Positions 28,605 through 37,403 of a DNA stretch of 64,000 nucleotides are shown one piece after another. Source of the stretch: Corynebacterium testudinoris (GTDB lineage Bacteria; Actinomycetota; Actinomycetes; Mycobacteriales; Mycobacteriaceae); assembly GCF_001021045.1 (NCBI RefSeq), contig NZ_CP011545.1:1-64000 (forward strand), read 5' to 3'. A program made the position numbers and the translations under genes. Each line of letters begins with the position of its first letter. Positions within the stretch are counted from its first letter, which is position 1. A model generated the notes under the pieces. It was not told where the DNA came from. It worked only from the letters and a program-made list of their open reading frames with translations, and ran no database searches.

Positions 28605-29579
28605 ATGAACCCCACCATGCCCCGCCACCGGGCACATTCCCGCTTCTCGGCCTCCGCCCCGCTCGACCGCTTCGACGAGCGTTACGATGACGCGGAAGCC
28701 CCCCACCGCTCCCCACAACGGACCGCTCTGTCTTTTGAGGTCATGCCGCCGCGCCGGGATGCCGATCAAGAGACGATCGCGGAGCTGCTGGACACCCTCG
28801 AGTCCTACAACCCGGACTACGTCTCCGTCACCAGCTCCCGGAACTCGGGCTGGCTGGAGGGCACCACCGACTTCATCTCAAAGATCACGGCCACCACCCG
28901 CATGCGCACCCTCGCGCACCTGGCCTGCACCGCCGGGACCCGCGAGGAGCTCGGAGTCTGGATCGACCGTCTCATGGACGCCGGAGTGCGCGGCTTCCTC
29001 GCCCTGCGCGGTGACTTCGCCGAGGGTCAGCACTCCCTGCCAGCCGGGTACCTTCCCCACGCCAATGAACTGGTGCGGCTCATCCGGGACATCGAAGGCC
29101 GCCAGGCCGCCCGCTTCGGCGCAGGGCGCCTCGCCATCGGGGTTGCCGCCTACCCCAGTGGCCACGCCGAGTCAGCCAGCGTCGACGAGGATCTTGATGT
29201 CCTGTTGGCCAAACAGCGTTGCGGCGCGGACTTCGCCATCACCCAGCTATTTTTCGACGCCGAGGACTACCTCCGCTTCAAGGAACGCTCCGAACTGGCG
29301 GGTGTGCGGATCCCGCTCATCCCCGGAATCATGCCCATGACCTCGGTGCAGAGGTTGCGCCGAATGGGCCAGCTCTCCGGGCTGAGGGTTCCTGACCGCC
29401 TGATACGGCGGCTGGAAGCGGCCGGACCGGAGAGCGAATACGAGGTCGGTCTCGAACTCACCGCGGAACTCGCCCAGACCGTTCTGGGCGCCGGCGCCGG
29501 CGGCTTGCACCTCTATACCTTCAACCGCTCGGACACGACCCGCGAGATGCTCGACCGGATCGGCCTCAGCGCCAGCTAG
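28605..29579 (+). CDS. metF: Methylenetetrahydrofolate reductase
   Basis: MetF reduces 5,10-methylene-THF to 5-methyl-THF using FAD, supplying the methyl group for methionine. The 324-aa protein shows ALSFEVMPPR near the start (catalytic Glu), the SVTSSRNSGWLEGT loop, ALRGDF, the FFDAEDYLRF region, and the end GGLHLYTFNRSD. ATG 28605 follows AAGGAGG at 28593-28599; the frame open from 28431 is not supported. metE follows after 47 bases, so both steps of methyl transfer to homocysteine are together. Confidence 0.92.
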   Translation: MNPTMPRHRAHSRFSASAPLDRFDERYDDAEAPHRSPQRTALSFEVMPPRRDADQETIAELLDTLESYNPDYVSVTSSRNSGWLEGTTDFISKITATTRMRTLAHLACTAGTREELGVWIDRLMDAGVRGFLALRGDFAEGQHSLPAGYLPHANELVRLIRDIEGRQAARFGAGRLAIGVAAYPSGHAESASVDEDLDVLLAKQRCGADFAITQLFFDAEDYLRFKERSELAGVRIPLIPGIMPMTSVQRLRRMGQLSGLRVPDRLIRRLEAAGPESEYEVGLELTAELAQTVLGAGAGGLHLYTFNRSDTTREMLDRIGLSAS

Positions 29580-29626
29580 AACAACCCGCTAGAACAAACA
29601 CTTTTCCCGAAAGGCACCCTTTCTTC

Positions 29627-31939
29627 ATGTCTGCTGCATTCCCCACTTTCACCATCGAGGGCTACCCCCGCGTCGGCGCTAACCGCGAACTGAAGAAGGC
29701 CCTTGAGTCCTTCTGGTCCGGCCGCATCGACGAGGCCACCTTCGTCTCTTCCGCGCACTCCATCCGCCTGGAAAACTACGCCCGACTTCGCGACCTGGGA
29801 CTGGACCAGGATTACTCCATCCCGGCCGACGTCGCGCTGTATGACCAGGTCCTGGAGACCGCCGTCACCGTGGGCCTCATCGGCGGCGACGCAGCAGACA
29901 TCGATCTCACCGAGTACTTCGCGTTGGCTCGCGGCAACTCCGAGCGCGCCCCGCTGGAGATGACCAAGTGGTTCGACACCAATTACCACTACCTCGTGCC
30001 CGAGGTCTCCGATGACACCGTGATCACCCCGCGCCCGCAGCGCATCATCGACATCGTCAACGAGGCGAAGGCTGCCGGACACGTCGTGCGTCCGTTCCTC
30101 GTTGGCCCCGTCACCCTCCTCGCGCTGTCCAAGCCGACCGAGGATGCCGCCGCCGATTTCAGCCCGCTCGCCCGCCTCGAAGATCTCATCGCCGCGTACC
30201 AGACCGTCCTCGCCGCCCTGGCCGAGGCCGGAGTCGAGTGGGTCCAGCTCGCTGAGCCCGCCCTGGTCGCCGACCTCACCATCGCCAACGACGAGCACCT
30301 CGCCGCCGATGCATCCTTCGCTTACCGGGCAATCCTCGCCGAGGAGAACCGCCCGCAGGTCCTGGTCACCAGCCCCTACGGTTCCCTGCGTCAGGGTCTC
30401 GACGCCCTCGTTAGCGCCAACCCGGAAGCCCTCCAGGTCGACCTCGCGCCGGTCACCCTGGCCAACGACCCGACCTACGTCTCCCGCGTCGCCGCCGCCG
30501 TGGAAGGCACCGACATCACCCTCGCTGCCGGCGTCATCGACGGCCGCAACATTTGGGCCGCGGACCTGCGCGAACGCCTTGGCGTGCTGGAGACGCTGAA
30601 GGAAGCGGGCGTCGATAAGCTTTCTGTCACCACCTCCGTCTCCCTGCAGCACGTGCCGCACTCCGTGGCCGTCGAGACGGCATTGCCTGTCGACGTCGCC
30701 GGCTGGCTCTCCTTCGCCGACGAGAAGATCACCGAGGCCAAGGCGCTGGCCGCCGCCCTCGACGGCGGAGCAGTCGCCGCCGCCGATGCCTTCGCCCGCT
30801 CCGACCGCGCCGTGCGCACCCGCTCCGAGTCCGCCCGCACCCACAACCAAGCCGTGCAGGACCGCGTCGCCGCGCTTCCCGACGGCCAGGTCGCCCGCCA
30901 GCCCGAATTCGCCGGCCGCGTCGAAGCCCAAAAGGCCCTCGGCCTGCCGCAGTTGCCGACCACCACCATCGGCTCCTTCCCGCAGACGCCCGAGATCCGC
31001 AAGGCCCGCGCCGACCACCGCAACGGCAACCTCACCGACGAGCAGTACACGCAAGCCCTCAAGGACGAAGTCAAGTCCGTCATCGACCTGCAGGAACGCC
31101 TCGGCATCGACGTCCTCGTCCACGGCGAGCCCGAGCGCAACGACATGGTGCAGTACTTCGCCGAGCTTCTCGACGGCTTCGTCACCACCGAGCACGGCTG
31201 GGTCCAGTCCTACGGCTCCCGCTGCACCCGCCCCTCCATCGTCGTCGGCGACGTCTCGCGCCCCGCGCCCATGACCGTCGAATGGGCCAAGTACGCCCAA
31301 TCCCTCTCCGACAAGCACGTCAAGGGCATGCTCACCGGCCCCGTCACCATCCTGGCCTGGTCCTTCACGCGTGACGACGTCCCGAAGTCCGTCTCCGCCG
31401 ATCAGATCGGCGTCGCGCTTGCCGACGAGGTCGCCGACCTCGAAGCCGCCGGCATCGACATCATTCAGATCGACGAGCCCGCCCTCCGCGAACTCCTCCC
31501 CCTGCGCGCCGAAGACCGCCCCGCCTACCTCGACTGGGCTGTCCGCTCCTTCCGCCTCGTCTCCCTCGACGCCAAGCCGGAAACCCAGATCCACACCCAC
31601 CTCTGCTACTCCGAGTTCGGCCAGATTATCGACGCCGTCGCCGCCCTCGACGCCGACGTCACCTCCATCGAGGCCGCCCGCTCCCGCATGGAACTACTCG
31701 CCGACCTCGACGAGTCCTTCCACTCCGAGATCGGCCCCGGCATCTGGGACATCCACTCCCCGCGCGTCCCCGACGTCGCCGAGCTCACCGAACTGATCAA
31801 GGCCGCCCTGGTCAACGTGCCCACCGACCGCCTCTGGGTCAACCCCGACTGCGGCCTGAAGACCCGCGGCTACGCAGAAACCGAGCAGTCACTGCGCAAC
31901 ATGGTTCTCGCCCGCGACCTCGTGGTTGAGTCGCTCTAA
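29627..31939 (+). CDS. metE: Cobalamin-independent methionine synthase
   Basis: MetE transfers the methyl group of 5-methyl-THF-triglutamate to homocysteine. The 770-aa length is normal. The N-terminal barrel opens [20 protein letters not shown]. The catalytic C-terminal barrel shows [27 protein letters not shown], and zinc ligands in HTHLCYSEF and [10 protein letters not shown]. It lies directly downstream of metF and has its own strong terminator, so the pair forms a dedicated methionine operon. Confidence 0.97.
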   Translation: MSAAFPTFTIEGYPRVGANRELKKALESFWSGRIDEATFVSSAHSIRLENYARLRDLGLDQDYSIPADVALYDQVLETAVTVGLIGGDAADIDLTEYFALARGNSERAPLEMTKWFDTNYHYLVPEVSDDTVITPRPQRIIDIVNEAKAAGHVVRPFLVGPVTLLALSKPTEDAAADFSPLARLEDLIAAYQTVLAALAEAGVEWVQLAEPALVADLTIANDEHLAADASFAYRAILAEENRPQVLVTSPYGSLRQGLDALVSANPEALQVDLAPVTLANDPTYVSRVAAAVEGTDITLAAGVIDGRNIWAADLRERLGVLETLKEAGVDKLSVTTSVSLQHVPHSVAVETALPVDVAGWLSFADEKITEAKALAAALDGGAVAAADAFARSDRAVRTRSESARTHNQAVQDRVAALPDGQVARQPEFAGRVEAQKALGLPQLPTTTIGSFPQTPEIRKARADHRNGNLTDEQYTQALKDEVKSVIDLQERLGIDVLVHGEPERNDMVQYFAELLDGFVTTEHGWVQSYGSRCTRPSIVVGDVSRPAPMTVEWAKYAQSLSDKHVKGMLTGPVTILAWSFTRDDVPKSVSADQIGVALADEVADLEAAGIDIIQIDEPALRELLPLRAEDRPAYLDWAVRSFRLVSLDAKPETQIHTHLCYSEFGQIIDAVAALDADVTSIEAARSRMELLADLDESFHSEIGPGIWDIHSPRVPDVAELTELIKAALVNVPTDRLWVNPDCGLKTRGYAETEQSLRNMVLARDLVVESL

Positions 31940-31953
31940 ACAGCTTCTTCATC

Positions 31954-31995
31954 GGGGCCCGGTTCCACCTTGGTGGGGTCGGGCCCCTTGCTGTT
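31954..31995 (+). terminator. Terminator after metE
   Basis: GGGGCCCG at 31954-31961 pairs with CGGGCCCC at 31980-31987, with an inner CCACC/GGTGG pair. TTGCTGTTGTT follows. It ends the metF-metE transcript. Confidence 0.8.
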
Positions 31996-32009
31996 GTTGG
32001 CAAGGACAA

Positions 32010-32309
32010 CTAACCCCTTGAGCTCCGCCAGAAGTAGCGCAGGCCTAAAACGGCTGATACTGCACACGCCATGAATCCAGTCAGCGAGCTGACATCGGCA
32101 GGTGCCAGAGATGGCGGCCGAATGAAGGCGACGATGCTGTAGGTTGCTATGCCGGCAAAACAGGTAAAAACTCCACACATGAAGGCAAGCACAGGCCACC
32201 GTGGAACTACCTCAGTGCCTGACCCGATCCCGATGGCTCCAATACTGAGTACCGCTAATCCGACCAGAGCGCATGCCATTGATGTTCTTGCGAAATCGTG
32301 CTTTAACAC
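32010..32309 (-). CDS. Small membrane protein, unknown
   Basis: A 99-aa protein with three hydrophobic segments (ACALVGLAVLSIGAIGIG, VLAFMCGVFTCFAGIATYSIVAF, SLTGFMACAVSAVLGL). It starts at GTG 32309 with a weak ribosome site; ATG 32279 is an alternative. An overlapping frame 31936-32199 looks non-coding. Nothing indicates function. The neighbouring upstream gene also encodes a small membrane protein. Confidence 0.5.
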   Translation of the reverse strand: MLKHDFARTSMACALVGLAVLSIGAIGIGSGTEVVPRWPVLAFMCGVFTCFAGIATYSIVAFIRPPSLAPADVSSLTGFMACAVSAVLGLRYFWRSSRG

Positions 32310-32382
32310 TGCTGCTTCAACTCTTGACTTGGCTCATTTAGTGCGCCCCCGCATGGAACACTCGCTGTACCTACCGGACGCC

Positions 32383-32781
32383 TCAGGACCTCGTGGCGGG
32401 GTCTGGTTCTGCTGGAAACTTCATCTGCAGTGTTCTCCGCGCCAGCAGTGATACTCCCGCTAAACACGCGCTGAGCCCGGCGATGGGAATGATAATTCCC
32501 AAGATGATCGGCCCGTCAACGAAAAATAAGAAGTAAAGAACAATTCCCGCTCCCACGAACACGACAACGAGCGGGACCACGAACCACAGCCTTCCCCGGG
32601 CGGAGAGCTGGAGGGGATAGACCAGCACCAAGGCGATGGCACCTACCAGCATCGACAGCCACAACAGGCTGGGGTAACGACTGTCCGGATCGATGTCCAC
32701 CACAAACACCAAGGAGCCGACGAGGACACAAAGGATCTCGAGTAGGGGAACGTTGAGGAGGCGCCTCCAAAACTGGTTCAT
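32383..32781 (-). CDS. Small membrane protein, unknown
   Basis: A 132-aa protein with four hydrophobic stretches (PLLEILCVLVGSLVFVV, LLWLSMLVGAIALVLVYPL, LWFVVPLVVVFVGAGIVLYF, IILGIIIPIAGLSACLAGVSLL). It is divergent from ppiA. I recognise no family. Base composition is slightly lower in GC than its neighbours. Confidence 0.6.
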   Translation of the reverse strand: MNQFWRRLLNVPLLEILCVLVGSLVFVVDIDPDSRYPSLLWLSMLVGAIALVLVYPLQLSARGRLWFVVPLVVVFVGAGIVLYFLFFVDGPIILGIIIPIAGLSACLAGVSLLARRTLQMKFPAEPDPATRS

Positions 32782-32822
32782 GATCTAATCCTGCCAGAGT
32801 GAATTTCGCTAAGATGGCCCGC

Positions 32823-33344
32823 ATGACCAACAAGACCGCAACTGCAACGCTGCATACCAACCGTGGTGACATCGTCATTGACCTCTTTGGCAACCACGCC
32901 CCGGCGACCGTCGAGAATTTCGTCGGCCTGGCCGACGGCTCCAAGGAGTACAAGACCGAGAACGCCAAGGGTGAGAAGACCGGACCGTTCTACGACGGCG
33001 CCGTGTTCCACCGCGTGATCAACGGCTTCATGATTCAGGGCGGCGACCCCACCGGCACCGGCCGCGGCGGCCCCGGCTACATGTTCGCCGACGAGTTCCA
33101 CCCGGAGCTGCGCTTCGACCGTTCCTACCTGCTGGCCATGGCCAACGCTGGCCCCGGCACCAACGGCTCCCAGTTCTTCATCACCGTTGGCCCGACCCCG
33201 CACCTCAACAACCACCACACCATCTTCGGTGAGGTCACTGACGCGGAGTCCCAGAAGGTCGTCGACGCCATCGCGACCACCGACACCGATCGCATGGATC
33301 GCCCGACCGAGCCGGTCGTCATCGAGTCCATCACCATCTCCTAA
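32823..33344 (+). CDS. ppiA: Peptidyl-prolyl cis-trans isomerase (cyclophilin)
   Basis: A 173-aa cytoplasmic cyclophilin that catalyses proline isomerisation in folding. It shows [20 protein letters not shown], then [17 protein letters not shown] and HTIFGEV, which carry the catalytic Arg, Gln and Phe residues. ATG 32823 ([16 protein letters not shown]) is the family start; ATG 32814 is the only alternative nearby. ppiA followed by a rhomboid gene near crgA and pknB is a conserved actinobacterial order. Confidence 0.94.
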   Translation: MTNKTATATLHTNRGDIVIDLFGNHAPATVENFVGLADGSKEYKTENAKGEKTGPFYDGAVFHRVINGFMIQGGDPTGTGRGGPGYMFADEFHPELRFDRSYLLAMANAGPGTNGSQFFITVGPTPHLNNHHTIFGEVTDAESQKVVDAIATTDTDRMDRPTEPVVIESITIS

Positions 33345-33361
33345 TTTCTTAGGGGTAGTTT

Positions 33362-33401
33362 GGCCCGCGCAGCGTCCTTGATGACGTCGCGCGGGCCTTG
33401 T
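33362..33401 (+). terminator. Terminator after ppiA
   Basis: A perfect 9-bp stem GGCCCGCGC (33362-33370) and GCGCGGGCC (33389-33397), then TTGTCATTT. It separates ppiA from the rhomboid gene. Confidence 0.75.
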
Positions 33402-33418
33402 CATTTCGGGAGTATCTA

Positions 33419-34066
33419 GTGGAGATCCTGCGCCGTTGGTACCGAGACGTACCAGCGACCACCGCCCTCATCGCTGCCAACGTTCTCGTGTGGTTGATCA
33501 CGGCCGTCCAGTCCCGGTCGCTGATGGGTAACTTGTCCAACTCCCAGCTTGCCGATGATTGGCTTCTGTGGGGTCCCTACGTTTCCCAGGACGGCGCCTC
33601 CTGGTTTCGCGCCATAGGGTCGATGTTCCTCCACGTCGGCATGGGCCACCTGGCAATAAACTGCTTTATGCTCGCGCTCATTGGCCGTGAGATTGAGAGA
33701 GCCATCGGCAGCAGCTTGTACGTCGTGGTTTACTTCGCCGGGGGGATTTTCGCCGCCGGGGCGGTCGTGTGGATGGACTATGGAACCCCGACTGCCGGTG
33801 CATCAGGAGCTCTGTTCGCTCTGATGGTGCTGCTCGTGGGTGTTTTTCGACGTCGAGGTGCCGATCTCGTCGCGCCTCTCGTTCTCATCGGGGTCAATGT
33901 GGCGTACACCTTCATTAGCTCGAGCGTATCCCTGTGGGGACACCTCGGTGGACTGATCGCCGGCGCGCTCATGCTGCCTTTCCTCTTTTCCTCTCACCGG
34001 GGTATTCGCTGGGGTGGAGTGTTAGGGGTTCTCGTCGCGGGCTGTGCACTAATAGTGATGGTTTAG
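33419..34066 (+). CDS. Rhomboid-family intramembrane serine protease
   Basis: A 215-aa membrane protein with six to seven hydrophobic helices. Rhomboid marks are the HLAINCFML segment, the active Ser in GASGALFALMVLL, and the active His in LWGHLGGLIAGALML. It cleaves membrane-embedded substrates, unknown here. GTG 33419 follows GGGAG at 33407-33411 and is preferred. TTG 33398 in the same frame lies inside the ppiA terminator tail and is less likely. Confidence 0.85.
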   Translation: MEILRRWYRDVPATTALIAANVLVWLITAVQSRSLMGNLSNSQLADDWLLWGPYVSQDGASWFRAIGSMFLHVGMGHLAINCFMLALIGREIERAIGSSLYVVVYFAGGIFAAGAVVWMDYGTPTAGASGALFALMVLLVGVFRRRGADLVAPLVLIGVNVAYTFISSSVSLWGHLGGLIAGALMLPFLFSSHRGIRWGGVLGVLVAGCALIVMV

Positions 34067-34074
34067 CGCGCCAG

Positions 34075-34373
34075 TTATCCACAGGCTGTGGGTAAATCTG
34101 TGAAATCACTATCGTTAAGCCCCGGTGGGCAAGTTCCCCACAGCCTGTGGATAAACCTGTGGGGAGTTTTCCCCACCTGCACGAACGTTCGAATTTCCCA
34201 GGATTTTAGCATGATGTTGACACACTTTTGAGGTGCTGCGGCGCGCCATTCGATAAATGACAACTTTGTGATTATCCACAGTGTGGATAACTCTTGTGGA
34301 TAACTTCTCCGCCTGGAGAGTGGGGATAGACGGTGGATAACACGCCGGAGTTGTCCACGGGGCTGGGGACAAC
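34075..34373. other. Dense cluster of DnaA boxes outside oriC
   Basis: Four perfect TTATCCACA sites occur here: 34075-34083 and 34272-34280 on plus; 34146-34154, 34282-34290 and 34295-34303 inverted (the count is two plus and three minus, five in all). Near-matches are 34087-34095 (TTACCCACA inverted), 34332-34340 (GGTGGATAA) and 34351-34359 (TTGTCCACG). The 300 bases are gene-free. The density exceeds that of oriC in this window, so this may be a DnaA-titration or DnaA-reactivation site, or an auxiliary origin element. Confidence 0.8.
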
Positions 34374-34446
34374 CCACGTGTTTCGGTCCCCGTCGAAGAT
34401 CTGGCACCTTCTCCGCCGCAATACACCTCGGAGTGGTCGACTGCCA

Positions 34447-34980
34447 GGTGTGCGCAGCTGCGCACACCACAAGGCTGTAACCAGGGAAAACGTGAACGAG
34501 TTGTCGGTTCGGTGCTCACGCTAGGCCCCCAGCTCCGCTCGCTGTGGGACGCTGTTCCGGGGCTGAACGGGCCGAGCAGGAGGACAATTCGAGCAGACCA
34601 GTTTCACTAGACCCGTTAATCGAGTGCCGGCTCCTCGCTACTCGGTTAACGGGTCTAGTCGAATTGTCATCTGGCGTGAACGTGCGCAGCTGCGCACACC
34701 TCAAGGCTGTAACCAGGGAAAACGTGAACGAGTTGTCGGTTCGGTGCTTGAGCCTGCCCCCAGCTCCGCACGCTGTGGGCCGCTGTTCCGGGGCTGAACG
34801 GGCAGAGCAGGAGGGCAATTCGAGCAGACCAGTTTCACTAGACCCATTAATCGAGTGCCAGCTTCTCGCTACTCGATTAACGCGTCTGGTCGAATTGCCA
34901 TCTGGCGTGAGCGTGCGCAGTCGGAGCCCATCCCTCATTCAACAACACCCCGCAGCATCCACGTGTGCGCAGCTGCGCAC
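34447..34980. repeat. Two 232-bp direct repeats with large palindromes
   Basis: Unit 1 (about 34447-34680) and unit 2 (about 34681-34920) are nearly identical with a period of 231-232 bases. Each begins with the palindrome core TGCGCAGCTGCGCA; the first copy extends to GTGTGCGCAGCTGCGCACAC (34448-34467). A third copy of the palindrome lies at 34963-34980. The second half of each unit is a long hairpin, with outer arms GACAATTCGA/TCGAATTGTC and inner arms CTAGACCCGTTAATCGAGT/ACTCGGTTAACGGGTCTAG. Copy 2 has matching A-to-G and T-to-C changes in the outer arms. No credible gene lies here. Confidence 0.85.
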
Positions 34981-35036
34981 AATATAACGCCGTGACCAGC
35001 AACAACGAGGGGGGACCAACACCCATTTGGTCGATG

Positions 35037-35094
35037 GAACAAAAAAGCTCGGTGCCGCGATTCTGAAAAATTCAGCATCACAAGCACCGAGCTT
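35037..35094 (-). terminator. Terminator of crgA
   Basis: Read on the minus strand, AAGCTCGGTGC (35094-35084) pairs with GCACCGAGCTT (35055-35045). An inner CTGAA/TTCAG stem lies between, and a TTTTTTG run follows. It lies 27 bases past the crgA stop. Confidence 0.85.
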
Positions 35095-35120
35095 CACCAG
35101 GTCTGCCAGTAGTGCAGTGG

Positions 35121-35393
35121 TTAGCGCCAGCCCATCGTCATCAGTAGGCCGATGATGAAGAGGCCGAAGCCGATGCCGTAGTTCCAGGCATCAAGGCTCG
35201 ACATGAAGGGGATGCTCGGGCCGGCGAGGTAGTTCACCACTAGCCAGAGCAGGCCGAGGATCATGAGGCCGAACATGATGGCCTTGTACCAGGTGGGGGT
35301 GCCGCCGGTGTTGATCTTCACGGGGGTGCGGTTAGCGGTGGAGGCTGTCGCGGTCTGGGGGATGGAGCTCTTGGTGATTTTTGCTTTGGGCAT
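35121..35393 (-). CDS. crgA: Cell division protein CrgA
   Basis: CrgA is a small septal membrane protein that interacts with FtsZ, FtsQ, FtsI and PBPs in actinobacteria. The 90-aa protein begins [18 protein letters not shown]. It has two membrane helices ([21 protein letters not shown], then [19 protein letters not shown]) joined by the conserved [15 protein letters not shown] loop. It has its own terminator and starts 60 bases from pknB, on the same strand. Confidence 0.95.
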   Translation of the reverse strand: MPKAKITKSSIPQTATASTANRTPVKINTGGTPTWYKAIMFGLMILGLLWLVVNYLAGPSIPFMSSLDAWNYGIGFGLFIIGLLMTMGWR

Positions 35394-35453
35394 GTCGGGG
35401 CCTTTCAGAGTTTGTGAATCTAGGGTAGCAGCGGCGATCCGTAGAGGGTGACC

Positions 35454-37403
35454 TTAGTTGCCGGGTACGAGGGCGCCTAGTTGGAAGACCCAGTAGCGGG
35501 CGGTGATGGGGCCGTCTTTGCGGACGGCGGATCCGGCGCTGGGTTCGGTGGAGGCGATGCGTCCTTGGTCGACGAGGGCGCCGGTGATGACGTCGGTGCC
35601 GGTGATGAGTTGGTCGTCGCGTCCGGTCCAGCCGGCGGAGCGGAGGGCGGCGAGGGCTTGGCGGTCGTCGAGGCGTGAGATGTCGGGCATGGTGATGAGC
35701 ATGCCGTTGGATACTTCGAGGACGACGGTGGAGCCGGTGGGGATTTCGGAGCCTTCGTGTTGGGCGCGGATGACTTGGCCGTCGGGTTCGGTGGAGTCGA
35801 TGCGGCGGACTTGGACGACGAAGTCGAGGGAGGTCAGTGTTGCTTCGGCTTGGGATAGTTGGAGGCCGCTGAGCACGGGGACGCGGGTCATTTCGGCGCC
35901 GGTGGAGACGGTGATGGAGACTTTGGAGCCCTTGGGCAGGGGTGAGCCGGCGGTGGGGTTTTGCTCGATGATGCGGCCTTGTTCGATGTCGTCGGAGCTG
36001 GCTTCGCGGACTTGTTGTTCCAGTTGGAGGTCGAATTCGGCGAGTGCGTCGGCGGCTTCTTGGGGGGTCATGCCTTTGAGGTCGGGGACGTCGGTGATTT
36101 CTTTGCCGGTGGAGACGGTCAGTGTGATGTTGGTGCCGCGTTGTAGTTGGGAGCCGGAGACGGGGTTGGTGCGTAGGACTTCGTCGCGGGGTTTGTCGGG
36201 GCTGGGTTCTTCGTTGATGTTGACGATGAGTTGGAGGGCTTCGAGTTCCGCGATGGCGTCGTCGCGTGATTTTCCGGTGACGTCGGGCACGGTGACCATT
36301 TGGGCCATGAGGGTTTGTTCGTTGCGGGTTTGCACGAGGTCCCACACGAAGGCGCCGCCGATGCCGATCGCGATGAGGGCGAGGACGGCTGCGACCCAGG
36401 TCAGGCGGCGGTTGCCTCGGTTGTTTGCTTCTCGACGGTGCGCTCCTGCCGCAGGCACGGCAGCAGGTGCCGGGGCGGCGGTCGGCGCCACGGCCGCCGA
36501 CACAGTCGTCGGCGCCGGGTCATCCGGGGAGACGTAGGAGCGGGCGGCGTTGGTGACGGCGTTGCGGGCTAGTTTGTGTAGGTCCTCGCCGAATTGGGTT
36601 GCGGTTTGGTAGCGGTCGGCTGGGTGTTTGGCCATGGCGGTGAGGACCACCGCGTCGAGGTTGAGTGCGGCGGTGGGGGAGAGGGGGGCGTCGATAAGCT
36701 CGGACGGTGGGGTGGGATTTTCCTGCACATGCTGGAATGCGACGGCGAACGGTGTTTCGCCCTCGAAGGGCGGATGCCCGGTGACCATTTCGTAGAGGAC
36801 GCAGCCGAGGGCGTAGATGTCGGAGCGGCCGTCGGCGGCCTTGCCGCGGGCCTGCTCGGGCGAGAGGTACTGGGCGGTGCCGATGACTGCGGAGGTTTGC
36901 GTCATGGCGTGCGTCGAATCGTCGAGCGCGCGGGCGATGCCGAAGTCCATGACTTTCACATCGCCGGTGTTGGTGACCATGATGTTGGCGGGCTTGATGT
37001 CGCGGTGGATGATGCCGGCATCGTGGCTGGCCTGCAGGGCGGCACAGGCCGGGAGGAGGGTCTCGGCGGCGCGGGTGGCGGACATTGGGCCCTCGTCGAG
37101 GATGACCTGACGGATCGTGCGGCCGTGGACCCGCTCCATGACGATGTAGGGGACGTCGATGCCTTCGATGGTCGTCTCACCGGTGTCGAAGACGGCAACG
37201 ATCGCCGGGTGATTGAGCTTCCCGGAGTTCTGGGCCTCGCGTTGGAAGCGCTCGCGGAAGTTGACGTCGCGCGCCAACTCCAGGCGGAGCATCTTCACGG
37301 CGACGTCGCGGCCGATGAGGGTGTCCTCGGCGGCGTAGACCTCGGACATGCCGCCGGTGCCGATGACCTCGGCTAACCGGTAGCGACCGCCAATGAGGGT
37401 CAT
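35454..37403 (-). CDS. pknB: PASTA-domain Ser/Thr protein kinase PknB
   Basis: PknB phosphorylates cell-wall and division proteins in response to muropeptides or lipid II. The 649-aa protein has the N-terminal kinase domain: VIGTGGMSEVY, VAVKML, HRDIKPANIM, DFGIA, GTAQYLSPEQA. A membrane helix follows (LTWVAAVLALIAIGIGGAFVW, about residues 333-353), then four extracellular PASTA repeats (VPDVTGKSRDDA, VPDLKGMTPQEA, VPVLSGLQLSQA, MPDISRLDDRQA). It overlaps pknA by four bases and ends the operon. Confidence 0.96.
   Translation of the reverse strand: MTLIGGRYRLAEVIGTGGMSEVYAAEDTLIGRDVAVKMLRLELARDVNFRERFQREAQNSGKLNHPAIVAVFDTGETTIEGIDVPYIVMERVHGRTIRQVILDEGPMSATRAAETLLPACAALQASHDAGIIHRDIKPANIMVTNTGDVKVMDFGIARALDDSTHAMTQTSAVIGTAQYLSPEQARGKAADGRSDIYALGCVLYEMVTGHPPFEGETPFAVAFQHVQENPTPPSELIDAPLSPTAALNLDAVVLTAMAKHPADRYQTATQFGEDLHKLARNAVTNAARSYVSPDDPAPTTVSAAVAPTAAPAPAAVPAAGAHRREANNRGNRRLTWVAAVLALIAIGIGGAFVWDLVQTRNEQTLMAQMVTVPDVTGKSRDDAIAELEALQLIVNINEEPSPDKPRDEVLRTNPVSGSQLQRGTNITLTVSTGKEITDVPDLKGMTPQEAADALAEFDLQLEQQVREASSDDIEQGRIIEQNPTAGSPLPKGSKVSITVSTGAEMTRVPVLSGLQLSQAEATLTSLDFVVQVRRIDSTEPDGQVIRAQHEGSEIPTGSTVVLEVSNGMLITMPDISRLDDRQALAALRSAGWTGRDDQLITGTDVITGALVDQGRIASTEPSAGSAVRKDGPITARYWVFQLGALVPGN

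Noticed and set aside
34516..34938. Minus-strand 140-codon frame with two repeated halves
   Set aside because: It only translates the 232-bp DNA repeats. The repeat period and hairpin symmetry explain the pattern better than a protein.
34441..34980. Possible CRISPR array
   Set aside because: There are two long units with no short repeat-spacer alternation and no cas genes nearby.
35332..36345. 337-codon Arg/Pro/His-rich minus-strand frame inside pknB
   Set aside because: A wrong-frame translation of the PASTA region with extreme composition.
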